Assembly (NCBI GenBank): GCA_019635435.1
Contig: JAHBZM010000001.1
Span: 4,340,001-4,404,000 of the forward strand
Source of the DNA: Ramlibacter sp.
Lineage (GTDB): Bacteria > Pseudomonadota > Gammaproteobacteria > Burkholderiales > Burkholderiaceae_C
DNA: 64,000 nt
Reading direction: 5' to 3'
The position numbers were made by a program, and so were the translations under genes. Of the stretch, positions 51,902 to 59,399 are shown in pieces. The number at the start of each line of letters is the position of its first letter. Within the stretch, counting starts at the first letter, position 1. Below the pieces are notes generated by a model. It was given only the letters and a program-made list of their open reading frames with translations, did no database searches and was not told where the DNA came from.

Positions 51902-53092
51902 ATGCGCCCTTCCATCGCCCACCTGGGCCTGCCTTTTTTCGATGACGCCCACCGCGCCATGGCCCCGCAGCTGGTGGACTGGGCCCAGGCCCAGCAGGTG
52001 GACGAGCGCGATGACCGCGCGGCCTGCCGCGAATGGGTGCGCAAGCTGGGCGACGCCGGCTGGCTGCGCTACTGTGTGCCGGCGGCCTTTGGCGGCGCGC
52101 TGCAGCGGCTGGACTCGCGCGCGCTGGTGATCCTGCGCGAGACGCTGGCCTTCCATTCGCCGCTGGCGGACTTCGCATTGGCCATGCAGGGGCTGGGCAG
52201 CGGCGCCATCACGCTGGCGGGCAGCCCGGCGCAGCAGGCCCACTACCTGGGCGGCGTGGCCCGGGGCGAGCTGATCGCGGCCTTCGCGCTCAGCGAGCCC
52301 GATGCGGGCTCCGATGCGGGCGCTATGAAAATGGTAGCTGCCGGTGCCCAGCCAGCAAGGACTGGCGGCACATTTGACTCGTACCGGCTGGATGGCACCA
52401 AGACCTGGATCAGCAACGGCGGCATCGCCGACTTTTACTGCGTGTTTGCCAAGACCGATGTGCAGGCCGGCACCCGCGGCATCACGGCCTTTGTCGTTGA
52501 CGCCGACACTCCCGGGCTGGACAGCAGCGAGCACATCGCGGTGATGGCCCCGCACCCGCTGGCCACGCTCCGGTTCACGGGTTGCGAAGTGCCGGGCAGC
52601 GCCCAGCTGGGCGCGCTGCATGGCGGCTTCAAGCTGGCCATGCAGACGCTGGACATCTTCCGCGCCTCGGTCGCGGGCGCGGCCCTGGGCTTTGCCCGGC
52701 GTGCGCTGGCCGAGGCCGTGGCCCACGCCAGGCAGCGCAAGATGTTTGGCCAGACGCTGGCCGACTTCCAGCTCACCCAGGCCAGGCTGGGCGAGATGGC
52801 GGCGCTGATCGACGCGGCCGCGCTGCTGACCTACCGCGCGGCCTGGCTGCGCGACGAGGGCGAAAAGCGCGGCGGCGTGCGCGTGACCGCCGAAGCCGCC
52901 ATGGCCAAGATGACCGCGACCGAGAACGCCCAGCGCGTGATCGACATGGCGCTGCAGATGCACGGAGGCCTGGGCGTCAAGGTCGGCACCCGGGTCGAGA
53001 GCCTGTACCGCGACATCCGTTCGCTGCGCATCTATGAAGGTGCGACCGAGGTCCAGCAATTGATCATTGGCAAATCCGTCTTGCAGGAGTAA
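51902..53092 (+). CDS. Acyl-CoA dehydrogenase with repeat-derived insertion
   Basis: The 396-residue FAD enzyme has the usual ACAD motifs: AAFALSEPDAGSDAG, DGTKTWISNGGIADFYCVFA, ARQRKMFGQTLADFQLTQARL and QMHGGLGVKVGTRVESLYRD with ending RIYEGATEVQQLIIGK. The strand segment between GSD and DGTKTWI is longer by about 7 residues than usual (AMKMVAAGAQPARTGGTFDS, about 141-160) and is encoded by hairpin repeat copy F. The catalytic Glu near IYEGATE is kept, so the enzyme is probably active. It would oxidise a ring-derived acyl-CoA. Confidence 0.9.
   Translation: MRPSIAHLGLPFFDDAHRAMAPQLVDWAQAQQVDERDDRAACREWVRKLGDAGWLRYCVPAAFGGALQRLDSRALVILRETLAFHSPLADFALAMQGLGSGAITLAGSPAQQAHYLGGVARGELIAAFALSEPDAGSDAGAMKMVAAGAQPARTGGTFDSYRLDGTKTWISNGGIADFYCVFAKTDVQAGTRGITAFVVDADTPGLDSSEHIAVMAPHPLATLRFTGCEVPGSAQLGALHGGFKLAMQTLDIFRASVAGAALGFARRALAEAVAHARQRKMFGQTLADFQLTQARLGEMAALIDAAALLTYRAAWLRDEGEKRGGVRVTAEAAMAKMTATENAQRVIDMALQMHGGLGVKVGTRVESLYRDIRSLRIYEGATEVQQLIIGKSVLQE
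52322..52385 (+). repeat. Hairpin repeat, copy F (in frame inside acyl-CoA dehydrogenase)
   Basis: Stem GCTATGAAAATGGTAGC, then GTGCCC, CAAGGACTGGCGGC and TTTGACT follow the family order exactly, on the coding strand and in frame without a stop. Confidence 0.6.
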
Positions 53093-53094
53093 GC

Positions 53095-54705
53095 ATGTCG
53101 GCCCACACAGACCCATTCGTCCACGATCGCCTGCCGCCGCGCGCGCAATGGCCCGAGCTGCGCTACGACCTGCCCGAACTGCAGTTGCCGGACCAGATCA
53201 ACCTCGTGCAGGCGCTGCTTGACGATGCGCCGGCCAAGGGCTTTGCCGACCGGCCGATGCTGCGCTCGGCCCAGGTGGTCTTCACCTACGCCCAGGCACA
53301 GGAGCGGGTCAACCGCATCGCGCGGCTGCTGACCGAGGACTACGGACTCCAGCCGGGCAACCGCGTGCTGCTGCGTGGGGGCAACTCCGTGGGCCTGGCG
53401 CTGGCCTGGCTCGCGGTGGTCAAGGCCGGGCTGGTGGTGGTGGCGACCATGCCCCTGCTGCGCGCCCGCGAGCTGGGCGACATCATCGAGAAGGCGCAGC
53501 CCGTGCTGGCCATCTGCGATGCGCGGCTGCTGGACGAGCTGGAGCAGGCCCGCGCGGCCCACCCCTTGCTGAAGACGGTGCTTCACTACAACGCGCCGGA
53601 CGATCCGCAGGATCTGGGCGCCTTGTGCGCGGGCAAAAGCGGCGAGTTCACGGCCTGCCCCACGTTGGCGGATGACATCGCGCTCATGGCCTTCACCTCG
53701 GGCACCACGGGCAAGCCCAAGGCCGCCCTGCATACCCACCGCGACGTCCTGGCCGCCTGCGAGGCCTGGCCCCGCCATGTGCTCAAGGCCACGCCGGACG
53801 ACATCGTCATGGGTTCGCCTCCGCTGGCCTTCACGTTTGGCCTGGGCGGCCTGCTGGTGTTCCCGATGTGGGCGGGCGCCTCGGTGTATTTCCCCGACGT
53901 GCCCTACACGCCGGAGGCCATGGTGAAGCTGATCAACGAGACCGGCGCCACCATCTGCTACACCGCGCCCACTTTTTACCGGCAGATGGCGCCGTTCGCG
54001 CGCCAGCATGGCCTGCCCACGCTGCGCATCTGCGTGAGCGCGGGCGAGGGCCTGCCCGACGCCACACGCCAGCTCTGGAAGGAAGCCACCGGCATCGAGA
54101 TGCTCGATGGCATTGGCGCCACCGAGATGTTCCACATCTTCATTTCATCGGCGGGCCAGGACGTGCGCCGTGGCGCCATCGGCAAGGTGGTGCCCGGCTA
54201 CCAGGCCCGGGTGGTGGACGATGCCGGCCACGAGGTGCCGCGCGGCACCATCGGCAAGCTGGCCGTGATCGGCCCGACGGGCTGCAGGTACCTTGACGAT
54301 GCGCGCCAGGCCAACTACGTGAGGGACGGCTGGAACTACCCCGGCGATGCCTTCCTTCAGGACGAGGACGGCTACTTCTTCTACCAGGCGCGGGCTGACG
54401 ACATGATCATCACGGCCGGCTACAACGTGGGGGGGCCGGAAGTCGAGGACGCCTTGCTGCGCCACCCGGCCGTGGCCGAGTGCGGCGTGGTGGGTCTGCC
54501 CGACGAGGCCCGCGGCATGATCGTCAAGGCCTTCTGCGTGCTCAAGCCGGGGCATCTGGGCGACGCGGCCATGGTCAAGACGCTGCAGGACCATGTGAAG
54601 GCGACGATCGCGCCGTTCAAATACCCCCGGGAGATCGAGTTCGTCAACAGCCTGCCGCGCACCGAAACCGGCAAGCTCCAGAGATTCAGATTGAGGCAGG
54701 AATGA
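53095..54705 (+). CDS. Benzoate/2-aminobenzoate-CoA ligase-type acid-CoA ligase
   Basis: The 536-residue ANL enzyme adenylates an aromatic acid and transfers it to CoA. Motifs: LMAFTSGTTGKPKAALHTHR (P-loop), EMLDGIGATEMFHIFISSAG, RADDMIITAGYNVGGPEVED and RTETGKLQRFRL with the catalytic Lys. The DGIGATEMFHIF segment is characteristic of benzoate-type ligases. In this operon it should make the CoA ester used by the bifunctional monooxygenase/reductase. It starts 2 bp after the dehydrogenase gene and overlaps the RidA gene by 4 bp. Confidence 0.88.
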   Translation: MSAHTDPFVHDRLPPRAQWPELRYDLPELQLPDQINLVQALLDDAPAKGFADRPMLRSAQVVFTYAQAQERVNRIARLLTEDYGLQPGNRVLLRGGNSVGLALAWLAVVKAGLVVVATMPLLRARELGDIIEKAQPVLAICDARLLDELEQARAAHPLLKTVLHYNAPDDPQDLGALCAGKSGEFTACPTLADDIALMAFTSGTTGKPKAALHTHRDVLAACEAWPRHVLKATPDDIVMGSPPLAFTFGLGGLLVFPMWAGASVYFPDVPYTPEAMVKLINETGATICYTAPTFYRQMAPFARQHGLPTLRICVSAGEGLPDATRQLWKEATGIEMLDGIGATEMFHIFISSAGQDVRRGAIGKVVPGYQARVVDDAGHEVPRGTIGKLAVIGPTGCRYLDDARQANYVRDGWNYPGDAFLQDEDGYFFYQARADDMIITAGYNVGGPEVEDALLRHPAVAECGVVGLPDEARGMIVKAFCVLKPGHLGDAAMVKTLQDHVKATIAPFKYPREIEFVNSLPRTETGKLQRFRLRQE

Positions 54706-55094
54706 AATTATTGCAACCGCCCGGATGGGCAACACCCCGCGGCTACGCCAATGGCGTGGCCGCGCGCGGCACCCTGGTGTTCGTCGGCGGACAGATCGGC
54801 TGGAACGGCCAGCAGCAGTTCGAGTCGGACGACTTCATCGCCCAGACCGCCCAGGCCCTGGCCAACATTGCCGCGGTCCTCAAGGAGGCCGGCGCGGGGC
54901 CCGAGCACATGGTGCGCATGACCTGGTATGTGGTGGACCGCGTGGAGTACGTGCGGCGCCTCAAGGAACTGGGCGAAGCCTACCGCCAGGTCATGGGGCG
55001 CCATTTCCCCGCCATGACCTGCGTGGAGGTCAGCGGCCTGGTGGAAGACCGCGCGAAGGTGGAGATCGAGGTCACGGCCGTCGTCCCCGACTGA
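54702..55094 (+). CDS. RidA/YjgF-family enamine/imine deaminase-like protein
   Basis: The 130-residue protein has the RidA pattern: GYANGVAARGTLVFVGGQIG, AQTAQALANIAAVLKEAGAG and MVRMTWYVVDRVEYVRRLKE, ending EVSGLVEDRAKVEIEVTAVV. The Arg of the enamine site is not placed as in classic RidA (C-terminal RVEIE here replaced by KVEIE), so it may belong to a divergent subfamily. RidA proteins release ammonia from enamines or imines. Its position at the end of an aminobenzoyl-CoA operon suggests removal of the ring nitrogen. Confidence 0.82.
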   Translation: MKLLQPPGWATPRGYANGVAARGTLVFVGGQIGWNGQQQFESDDFIAQTAQALANIAAVLKEAGAGPEHMVRMTWYVVDRVEYVRRLKELGEAYRQVMGRHFPAMTCVEVSGLVEDRAKVEIEVTAVVPD

Positions 55095-55159
55095 GACGGG
55101 GCAGGGGTGCCGCCCGCCAGGCCGTTGCCGTGCCCCCTGGGCGTCTGGCCCGGCGCTTC

Positions 55160-55819
55160 TTATTGCTTGCTGAGGTCCGCGCCGGTCCCGGAGGACGCGG
55201 TCGGGGTGTGGCAGTTGGCGGCCTCGATGGTGGCGCGGCGCAGGGCGTCTTCCGCCATCAGCACGTGGGTGGTGGCCTGGCGCCAGCCGGTTTGCTGCTC
55301 GGCATGCCCCGCCCGCACCAGGCGGACTTCACCGCAGGCGACGGAACGGGCATTGCAGACCAGTGTGGATTCACGCATCTTCAGTGCGTTCAATTGAGCC
55401 CAGAGGTCACCCCGAAGCTTGGTGCTGCGGGCCACCAGCGGCGTGTCGTAACCTGCCTTGACCGTTTTGTCGGCTTCCAGGGCCTGGACGATCTTCAGCG
55501 ACTCTGCCAACGACTCCTCGATATATCCGGTGCGGTCATTCTCGTGGTACTGGGTCCACGCGGTGTCCAGCCAGCACTGGGCCTTGGCCAGCGGGTAATT
55601 GTTCTGCCCGACGCCCTGCTCGCTGAGACGGCGCAGGCGCAACTGGATCGCGTCCATGGTCTTGCGGTCAGCGGCGATGCGCAGGTCGGTCGTGCGCTGC
55701 GACTGCGGCAACAGCCCGGTTGACAGCGCGGCGGGGCCGGGCGCTTCGGACTGGACCATGGTTTGCGCACAACCCGTGAGGGCAAGCAGCACAGCGACAG
55801 TGATGAAACGGATGAACAT
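55160..55819 (-). CDS. Outer-membrane-type lipoprotein without OmpA domain
   Basis: The 219-residue protein has a lipoprotein signal with lipobox LTGC (ITVAVLLALTGCAQTM). Its body is helical (DRKTMDAIQLRLRRLSEQG) and contains AQCWLDTAWTQYHENDRTGYI and SLAESLKIVQALEADK. This pattern resembles the N-terminal region of some OmpA-family lipoproteins, but the peptidoglycan-binding OmpA domain is absent here. It ends with an unstructured TASSGTGADL tail. Its promoter is in the AT-rich region 55820-56040. Confidence 0.65.
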   Translation of the reverse strand: MFIRFITVAVLLALTGCAQTMVQSEAPGPAALSTGLLPQSQRTTDLRIAADRKTMDAIQLRLRRLSEQGVGQNNYPLAKAQCWLDTAWTQYHENDRTGYIEESLAESLKIVQALEADKTVKAGYDTPLVARSTKLRGDLWAQLNALKMRESTLVCNARSVACGEVRLVRAGHAEQQTGWRQATTHVLMAEDALRRATIEAANCHTPTASSGTGADLSKQ

Positions 55820-55914
55820 TGCTCTGTAGGGGAATTTCTTAAGCCGATACAGAATATTACATAAGCTCCCGGTTTTGTAAAAAGATGTTACCTATTGGGG
55901 AGTAATTCGATCCG

Positions 55915-55938
55915 GTTTGTGTGGAGAAATACACAAAC
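55915..55938. promoter_or_regulatory. Inverted repeat in the lipoprotein upstream region
   Basis: GTTTGTGT and ACACAAAC are perfect 8-bp arms around an 8-nt loop. The site lies 96 bp upstream of the lipoprotein start and could be an operator or, in RNA, a hairpin. Confidence 0.4.
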
Positions 55939-56098
55939 TCGGAGCTGGATCTGTGCTGGCTTATCGATTTTGACTTAAATATCAAATCAAATCAATAAGT
56001 TACAAGCTGATCTTTGAGTAATTTCTGAGTGCTACGAGTGGTTTCTTACGCACGGATGGCGTGATTGGATGTGACGCCCGACTCGTACAGGATGTTTC

Positions 56099-56120
56099 TG
56101 CCGGGCACGAACGCCCGGCA
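56099..56120 (-). terminator. Possible terminator after the beta-barrel gene
   Basis: TGCCGGGC and GCCCGGCA form an 8-bp perfect GC-rich stem with a 6-nt loop, 16 bp past the stop of the minus-strand beta-barrel gene. No T-run follows on that strand, so a rho-dependent or weak terminator is more likely. Confidence 0.4.
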
Positions 56121-56135
56121 AACCGTCATCGGGAG

Positions 56136-59100
56136 TTACTTGGCAGGGGTGGCCCCAGGCGTCAGGGTCTTGTTGACGGAAGGGTCGTTCTTGCGGAACA
56201 GGTCTTCGTCGAACTTGTAGCGAACACCCAGCACCCAGCCACGGTTGGTGTAGTCGCTGCCGGTCAGGTCATCGTCGCGGAATCCCCGGAAGTTGTAGCC
56301 CAGGGTGACCCACAGGTTGTCCACCAGCACGTAGCCGGCCTCCACCCCGTAGGCGTACTGACGGGCACCGCCCTTGCCCACCAGCACCGTCGCCAGCACG
56401 CCAAGCGACCAGCGGTTGGTCACGTCATAGGTCACGCGCGTGCCGAACAGCTGCGCGTGGTAGCTGTCGTCAATGGTGCCCTGCAGCAGCTCATTGACCC
56501 GCTTGAGCGCATAGCGGCCCGAGACCCACCACACGCGCGTGGGGTGGTAGTTGGCACGCAGGCTGATGATGTCGGTGGTGCTGCGCAGGCCGGCCGACGG
56601 GTCGCTCTCGGACTTGCGCTCGTACAGGCCCAGTGCGTCGAACTTGTTGTTGTCCACGGGCCGGTAGGCGAAGCCCACCTGGGCCTGGTTCTGGCGCCGG
56701 TTGGCCCCACCCGCCTTGGGTTGGACCAGGTTGAGGTAGTCGCGCCCGATCAGGGTCCAGTTGCGGTCCAGCTTGCGCGCAACACCCAGCGTCATGAGGT
56801 AGTTGGTGTTGGTGCTGTCCTGGCGCCATTCAAACCGGGTGGAGCCTTTCCACAGCTCGCTGGCGGTGTACTCCAGGCCCACCCCGGCGGCTGAGGCGCC
56901 GCCACTGCTGGTGTTCAGCCGCTCGACGTTGGTCACCAGCCGCAATCCTTCGGACACCCGCCAGCCATTGCGCAGGCCCAGCGCCGACTGGACCTCGCGC
57001 CCCGCCGAGCTGTCGCGCAGCCGGTATTCGCTGTAGATGGACCCGTCCTTCATGTACTGGGTGTCAATGCCCAGGGCCAGGTTGCTGCCCTTGTCGCCCA
57101 CGCCCAGGCCGTAGGCCCCGGTGTACTGCCGGCTCAGTTCGTAGCGGCCGTAGAGGCGGGTCCGCTCGGCGACCTGCCAGTCGGCGCCCACACGGTACAG
57201 CGTGGACGCATTGGTGCTGCCCAGTTCACGCTGCAGTTCGCCATTGACGGAGAGGCTGTCGGTCGCCTTCCAGGTGGCCCTGGCATACAGGGAGGAACTG
57301 TCCAGGCTGGTGGTGGGCCCGGTGGGCAGCAGGACGGAGTTGCAGGCGACCGGCTGGCCGGTGGCGGGATCAATCTGCTGGTTGCCCACCTGGTTGATGC
57401 CGTAGCCGACGTTGTAGCCCTGCGTGGTGCCGCTGCCCACGCCCAGGCAGTTGCTGCCGATCGAGGGCACGAGGGTGACCGAGCTCTGGGTGGCGTGGCG
57501 CGCGCCGGCTCCGATGCTCAGACGGTCGGTGAGCTTGAGGTCGGCGCCGACCGAAGCTGCATCGCTCTTGCTGGCGCTGATCCGGTCTTCGGAGTGCAGC
57601 ACTTCGCCGTTCAGGCTGAGGCGGCTGTTGACCTGGTAGGTTCCCGAAACACCCAGCTCCGAGCGCCCCCCCGTGATGCCGCCCGAGCTGTTGTTGAACC
57701 CGTCCTGCGCATGCGCAGCGTAGGCCCGCGCGCGCAGGGTTTCATCGGAATGGCGGATCTCGACGCGCGCGGCGCTCCCCGACACGGGCCCGGTCACGCC
57801 GGCGAAATTGCTGCTGTTGTTGGTGGTGAAGTTGTTCGAGGTGGCGCCCACCACGCTCTGGGCATGCGCCACCTCGGCGATCACTTCGGTGCTCTTGCTG
57901 AGCTTCAGGTGCAGGTTGACGCCAGTCAGGGTGAACGGCGCATCCGGGTTGTTGTCCCGGGCGGCGGCCACCCCCACGGAAAGCTTGTCGCTGATCTTGA
58001 GCTGGACATCGCCACCAGCCACGGTGAAGGCCTTGCCGCCCTGGTCGACTTCGTAGGTGACGCGGATGGACACCGGGTTGAGCTGGTCATCGACGCTGGG
58101 CACGGGCGCGCGGAACAGGATCTGGCCATTGAAGGGCTCGAACTCGTAGTCCAGTGACCGGGTCAGCGTGGTGGCCTTGATGATGTTGGTGGTCTGGTTG
58201 CGGTCACGCACCAGGATCTCGATCTTCTCGCTGCCGGCCACCCCGTCGGAGCGGGACACGCCGTACGGGCCGGAGACCCCGCGAGCAGGGAATTCGTCGA
58301 CGATCTGCGACAGCGACTGGCGCGCCACAAATGCGTTGGCGGTGACGACGCCTTCCTCATAGTGGGCCCGCAGGCCGGGCAGCGAGCGGCTGTACTGGCT
58401 CAGCGAGCGCGCGGGGTTCGGGTCGGCGGTGGTGTAGTCGCCATACAGGACGTAGCTGAGGTTCTTGTCCAGCCGGACGTAGAGCTTGCCCGAACTCTGC
58501 GCGTCGACTCCGCGGTAGCTGGAGTCACCATAGACCGGGTAGAACGCATTGGGGTCTATGTCCTGGAACAGGCGTTTGCGGGTGTCCTTCTCGGAGTCGT
58601 ACGACAGGGTCAGCAGGTATTTGCCACTGACCTTGCCCTTGAGGTAGACCGCGGCGCGCGCACCCAGCCGGGTGGTCCCGCCGTTGAACTCCTTGGTGAA
58701 GTTGCGCAACTCATCGTCAAACCCGTCGTTCTCGCGCACCGGCACGATCTGGCGGGGGTCGAACTTGTCCGACCGCAGGTGGCTCTCGATCAGCCCGACC
58801 ACGATCATTTCGCGCAGGTCGGGCACGTAGCGCACCACGACCTTCTCGCTGACGCCCTTGACCGAGATCTTCAGGTTGACCGAGTCAGGCTTGTAGGGCG
58901 CGATCAGCTTGAACTGGAGCACGCCGTCCTTGACGGTGTACTGGACACCCGGCTGGATGCGGTCGATGTCGCCCTTGTCGACCCCGGTTTCGGAGGTGCT
59001 GCGCCCGGGCAGCTGGACCCGCGCGCCGGCGTCCACTTCGATGGTGACGTCCACGTCCTCTCGCACCCGCTGGCCATCGCGGTCCACCAGGCGCACCAGC

Positions 59101-59399
59101 ACGTCGGTGGCGGTGATGCCATCGGCCGCCAGGTTGTCACCCGCGACCTTGATGGCGATCTTGTCCACGGGCGAGGACAGGCGCTCGAGGAACGAGGTGA
59201 ACGGCCGCGGCCCGATGGACTCCTGGCCGCCCGACTGGAACAGGCTGCGCGCTTCAGGGGTGTCGGCGCTCGTCGTGTTGGGCGCGGGCTGCGACTGGGC
59301 CGCGGCGAAGCCGTGCAACAGGGCCAATGCCGCTGCGGCCACGGGAGCGCGCCGCGCCATGGGCAGGCGTTGAAGGCTGTGGCGCTTCATCGTCTTCAT
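56136..59399 (-). CDS. Large outer-membrane beta-barrel protein with N-terminal Ig-like domain
   Basis: The 1087-residue protein has a signal peptide (VAAAALALLHGFAAAQS) and a beta-sandwich, Ig-like domain (about 75-200: GDNLAADGITATDVLVRLVD; VTIEVDAGARVQLPGR). It then has some 850 residues of alternating hydrophobic strands ending in an aromatic barrel end (GWVLGVRYKF), followed by an 18-residue tail. The many Tyr/Arg strand ends (RTRLYGRYELSRQYTG; GSIYSEYRLRDSS) support a large barrel. It overlaps the DUF11 protein gene by 4 bp, so it probably anchors, exports or displays that partner. I know no specific function. Confidence 0.75.
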   Translation of the reverse strand: MKTMKRHSLQRLPMARRAPVAAAALALLHGFAAAQSQPAPNTTSADTPEARSLFQSGGQESIGPRPFTSFLERLSSPVDKIAIKVAGDNLAADGITATDVLVRLVDRDGQRVREDVDVTIEVDAGARVQLPGRSTSETGVDKGDIDRIQPGVQYTVKDGVLQFKLIAPYKPDSVNLKISVKGVSEKVVVRYVPDLREMIVVGLIESHLRSDKFDPRQIVPVRENDGFDDELRNFTKEFNGGTTRLGARAAVYLKGKVSGKYLLTLSYDSEKDTRKRLFQDIDPNAFYPVYGDSSYRGVDAQSSGKLYVRLDKNLSYVLYGDYTTADPNPARSLSQYSRSLPGLRAHYEEGVVTANAFVARQSLSQIVDEFPARGVSGPYGVSRSDGVAGSEKIEILVRDRNQTTNIIKATTLTRSLDYEFEPFNGQILFRAPVPSVDDQLNPVSIRVTYEVDQGGKAFTVAGGDVQLKISDKLSVGVAAARDNNPDAPFTLTGVNLHLKLSKSTEVIAEVAHAQSVVGATSNNFTTNNSSNFAGVTGPVSGSAARVEIRHSDETLRARAYAAHAQDGFNNSSGGITGGRSELGVSGTYQVNSRLSLNGEVLHSEDRISASKSDAASVGADLKLTDRLSIGAGARHATQSSVTLVPSIGSNCLGVGSGTTQGYNVGYGINQVGNQQIDPATGQPVACNSVLLPTGPTTSLDSSSLYARATWKATDSLSVNGELQRELGSTNASTLYRVGADWQVAERTRLYGRYELSRQYTGAYGLGVGDKGSNLALGIDTQYMKDGSIYSEYRLRDSSAGREVQSALGLRNGWRVSEGLRLVTNVERLNTSSGGASAAGVGLEYTASELWKGSTRFEWRQDSTNTNYLMTLGVARKLDRNWTLIGRDYLNLVQPKAGGANRRQNQAQVGFAYRPVDNNKFDALGLYERKSESDPSAGLRSTTDIISLRANYHPTRVWWVSGRYALKRVNELLQGTIDDSYHAQLFGTRVTYDVTNRWSLGVLATVLVGKGGARQYAYGVEAGYVLVDNLWVTLGYNFRGFRDDDLTGSDYTNRGWVLGVRYKFDEDLFRKNDPSVNKTLTPGATPAK

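Larger units (their letters stand above)
55820..56135. other. 316-bp AT-rich intergenic region
   Basis: No gene is seen. The stretch from 55850 to 56040 is far richer in A and T than its surroundings. It holds an 8-bp inverted repeat (55915-55938), TCAAA direct repeats near 55982 and a GC-rich stem at 56099. It separates the lipoprotein promoter (minus) from the end of the beta-barrel gene (minus). Confidence 0.5.
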
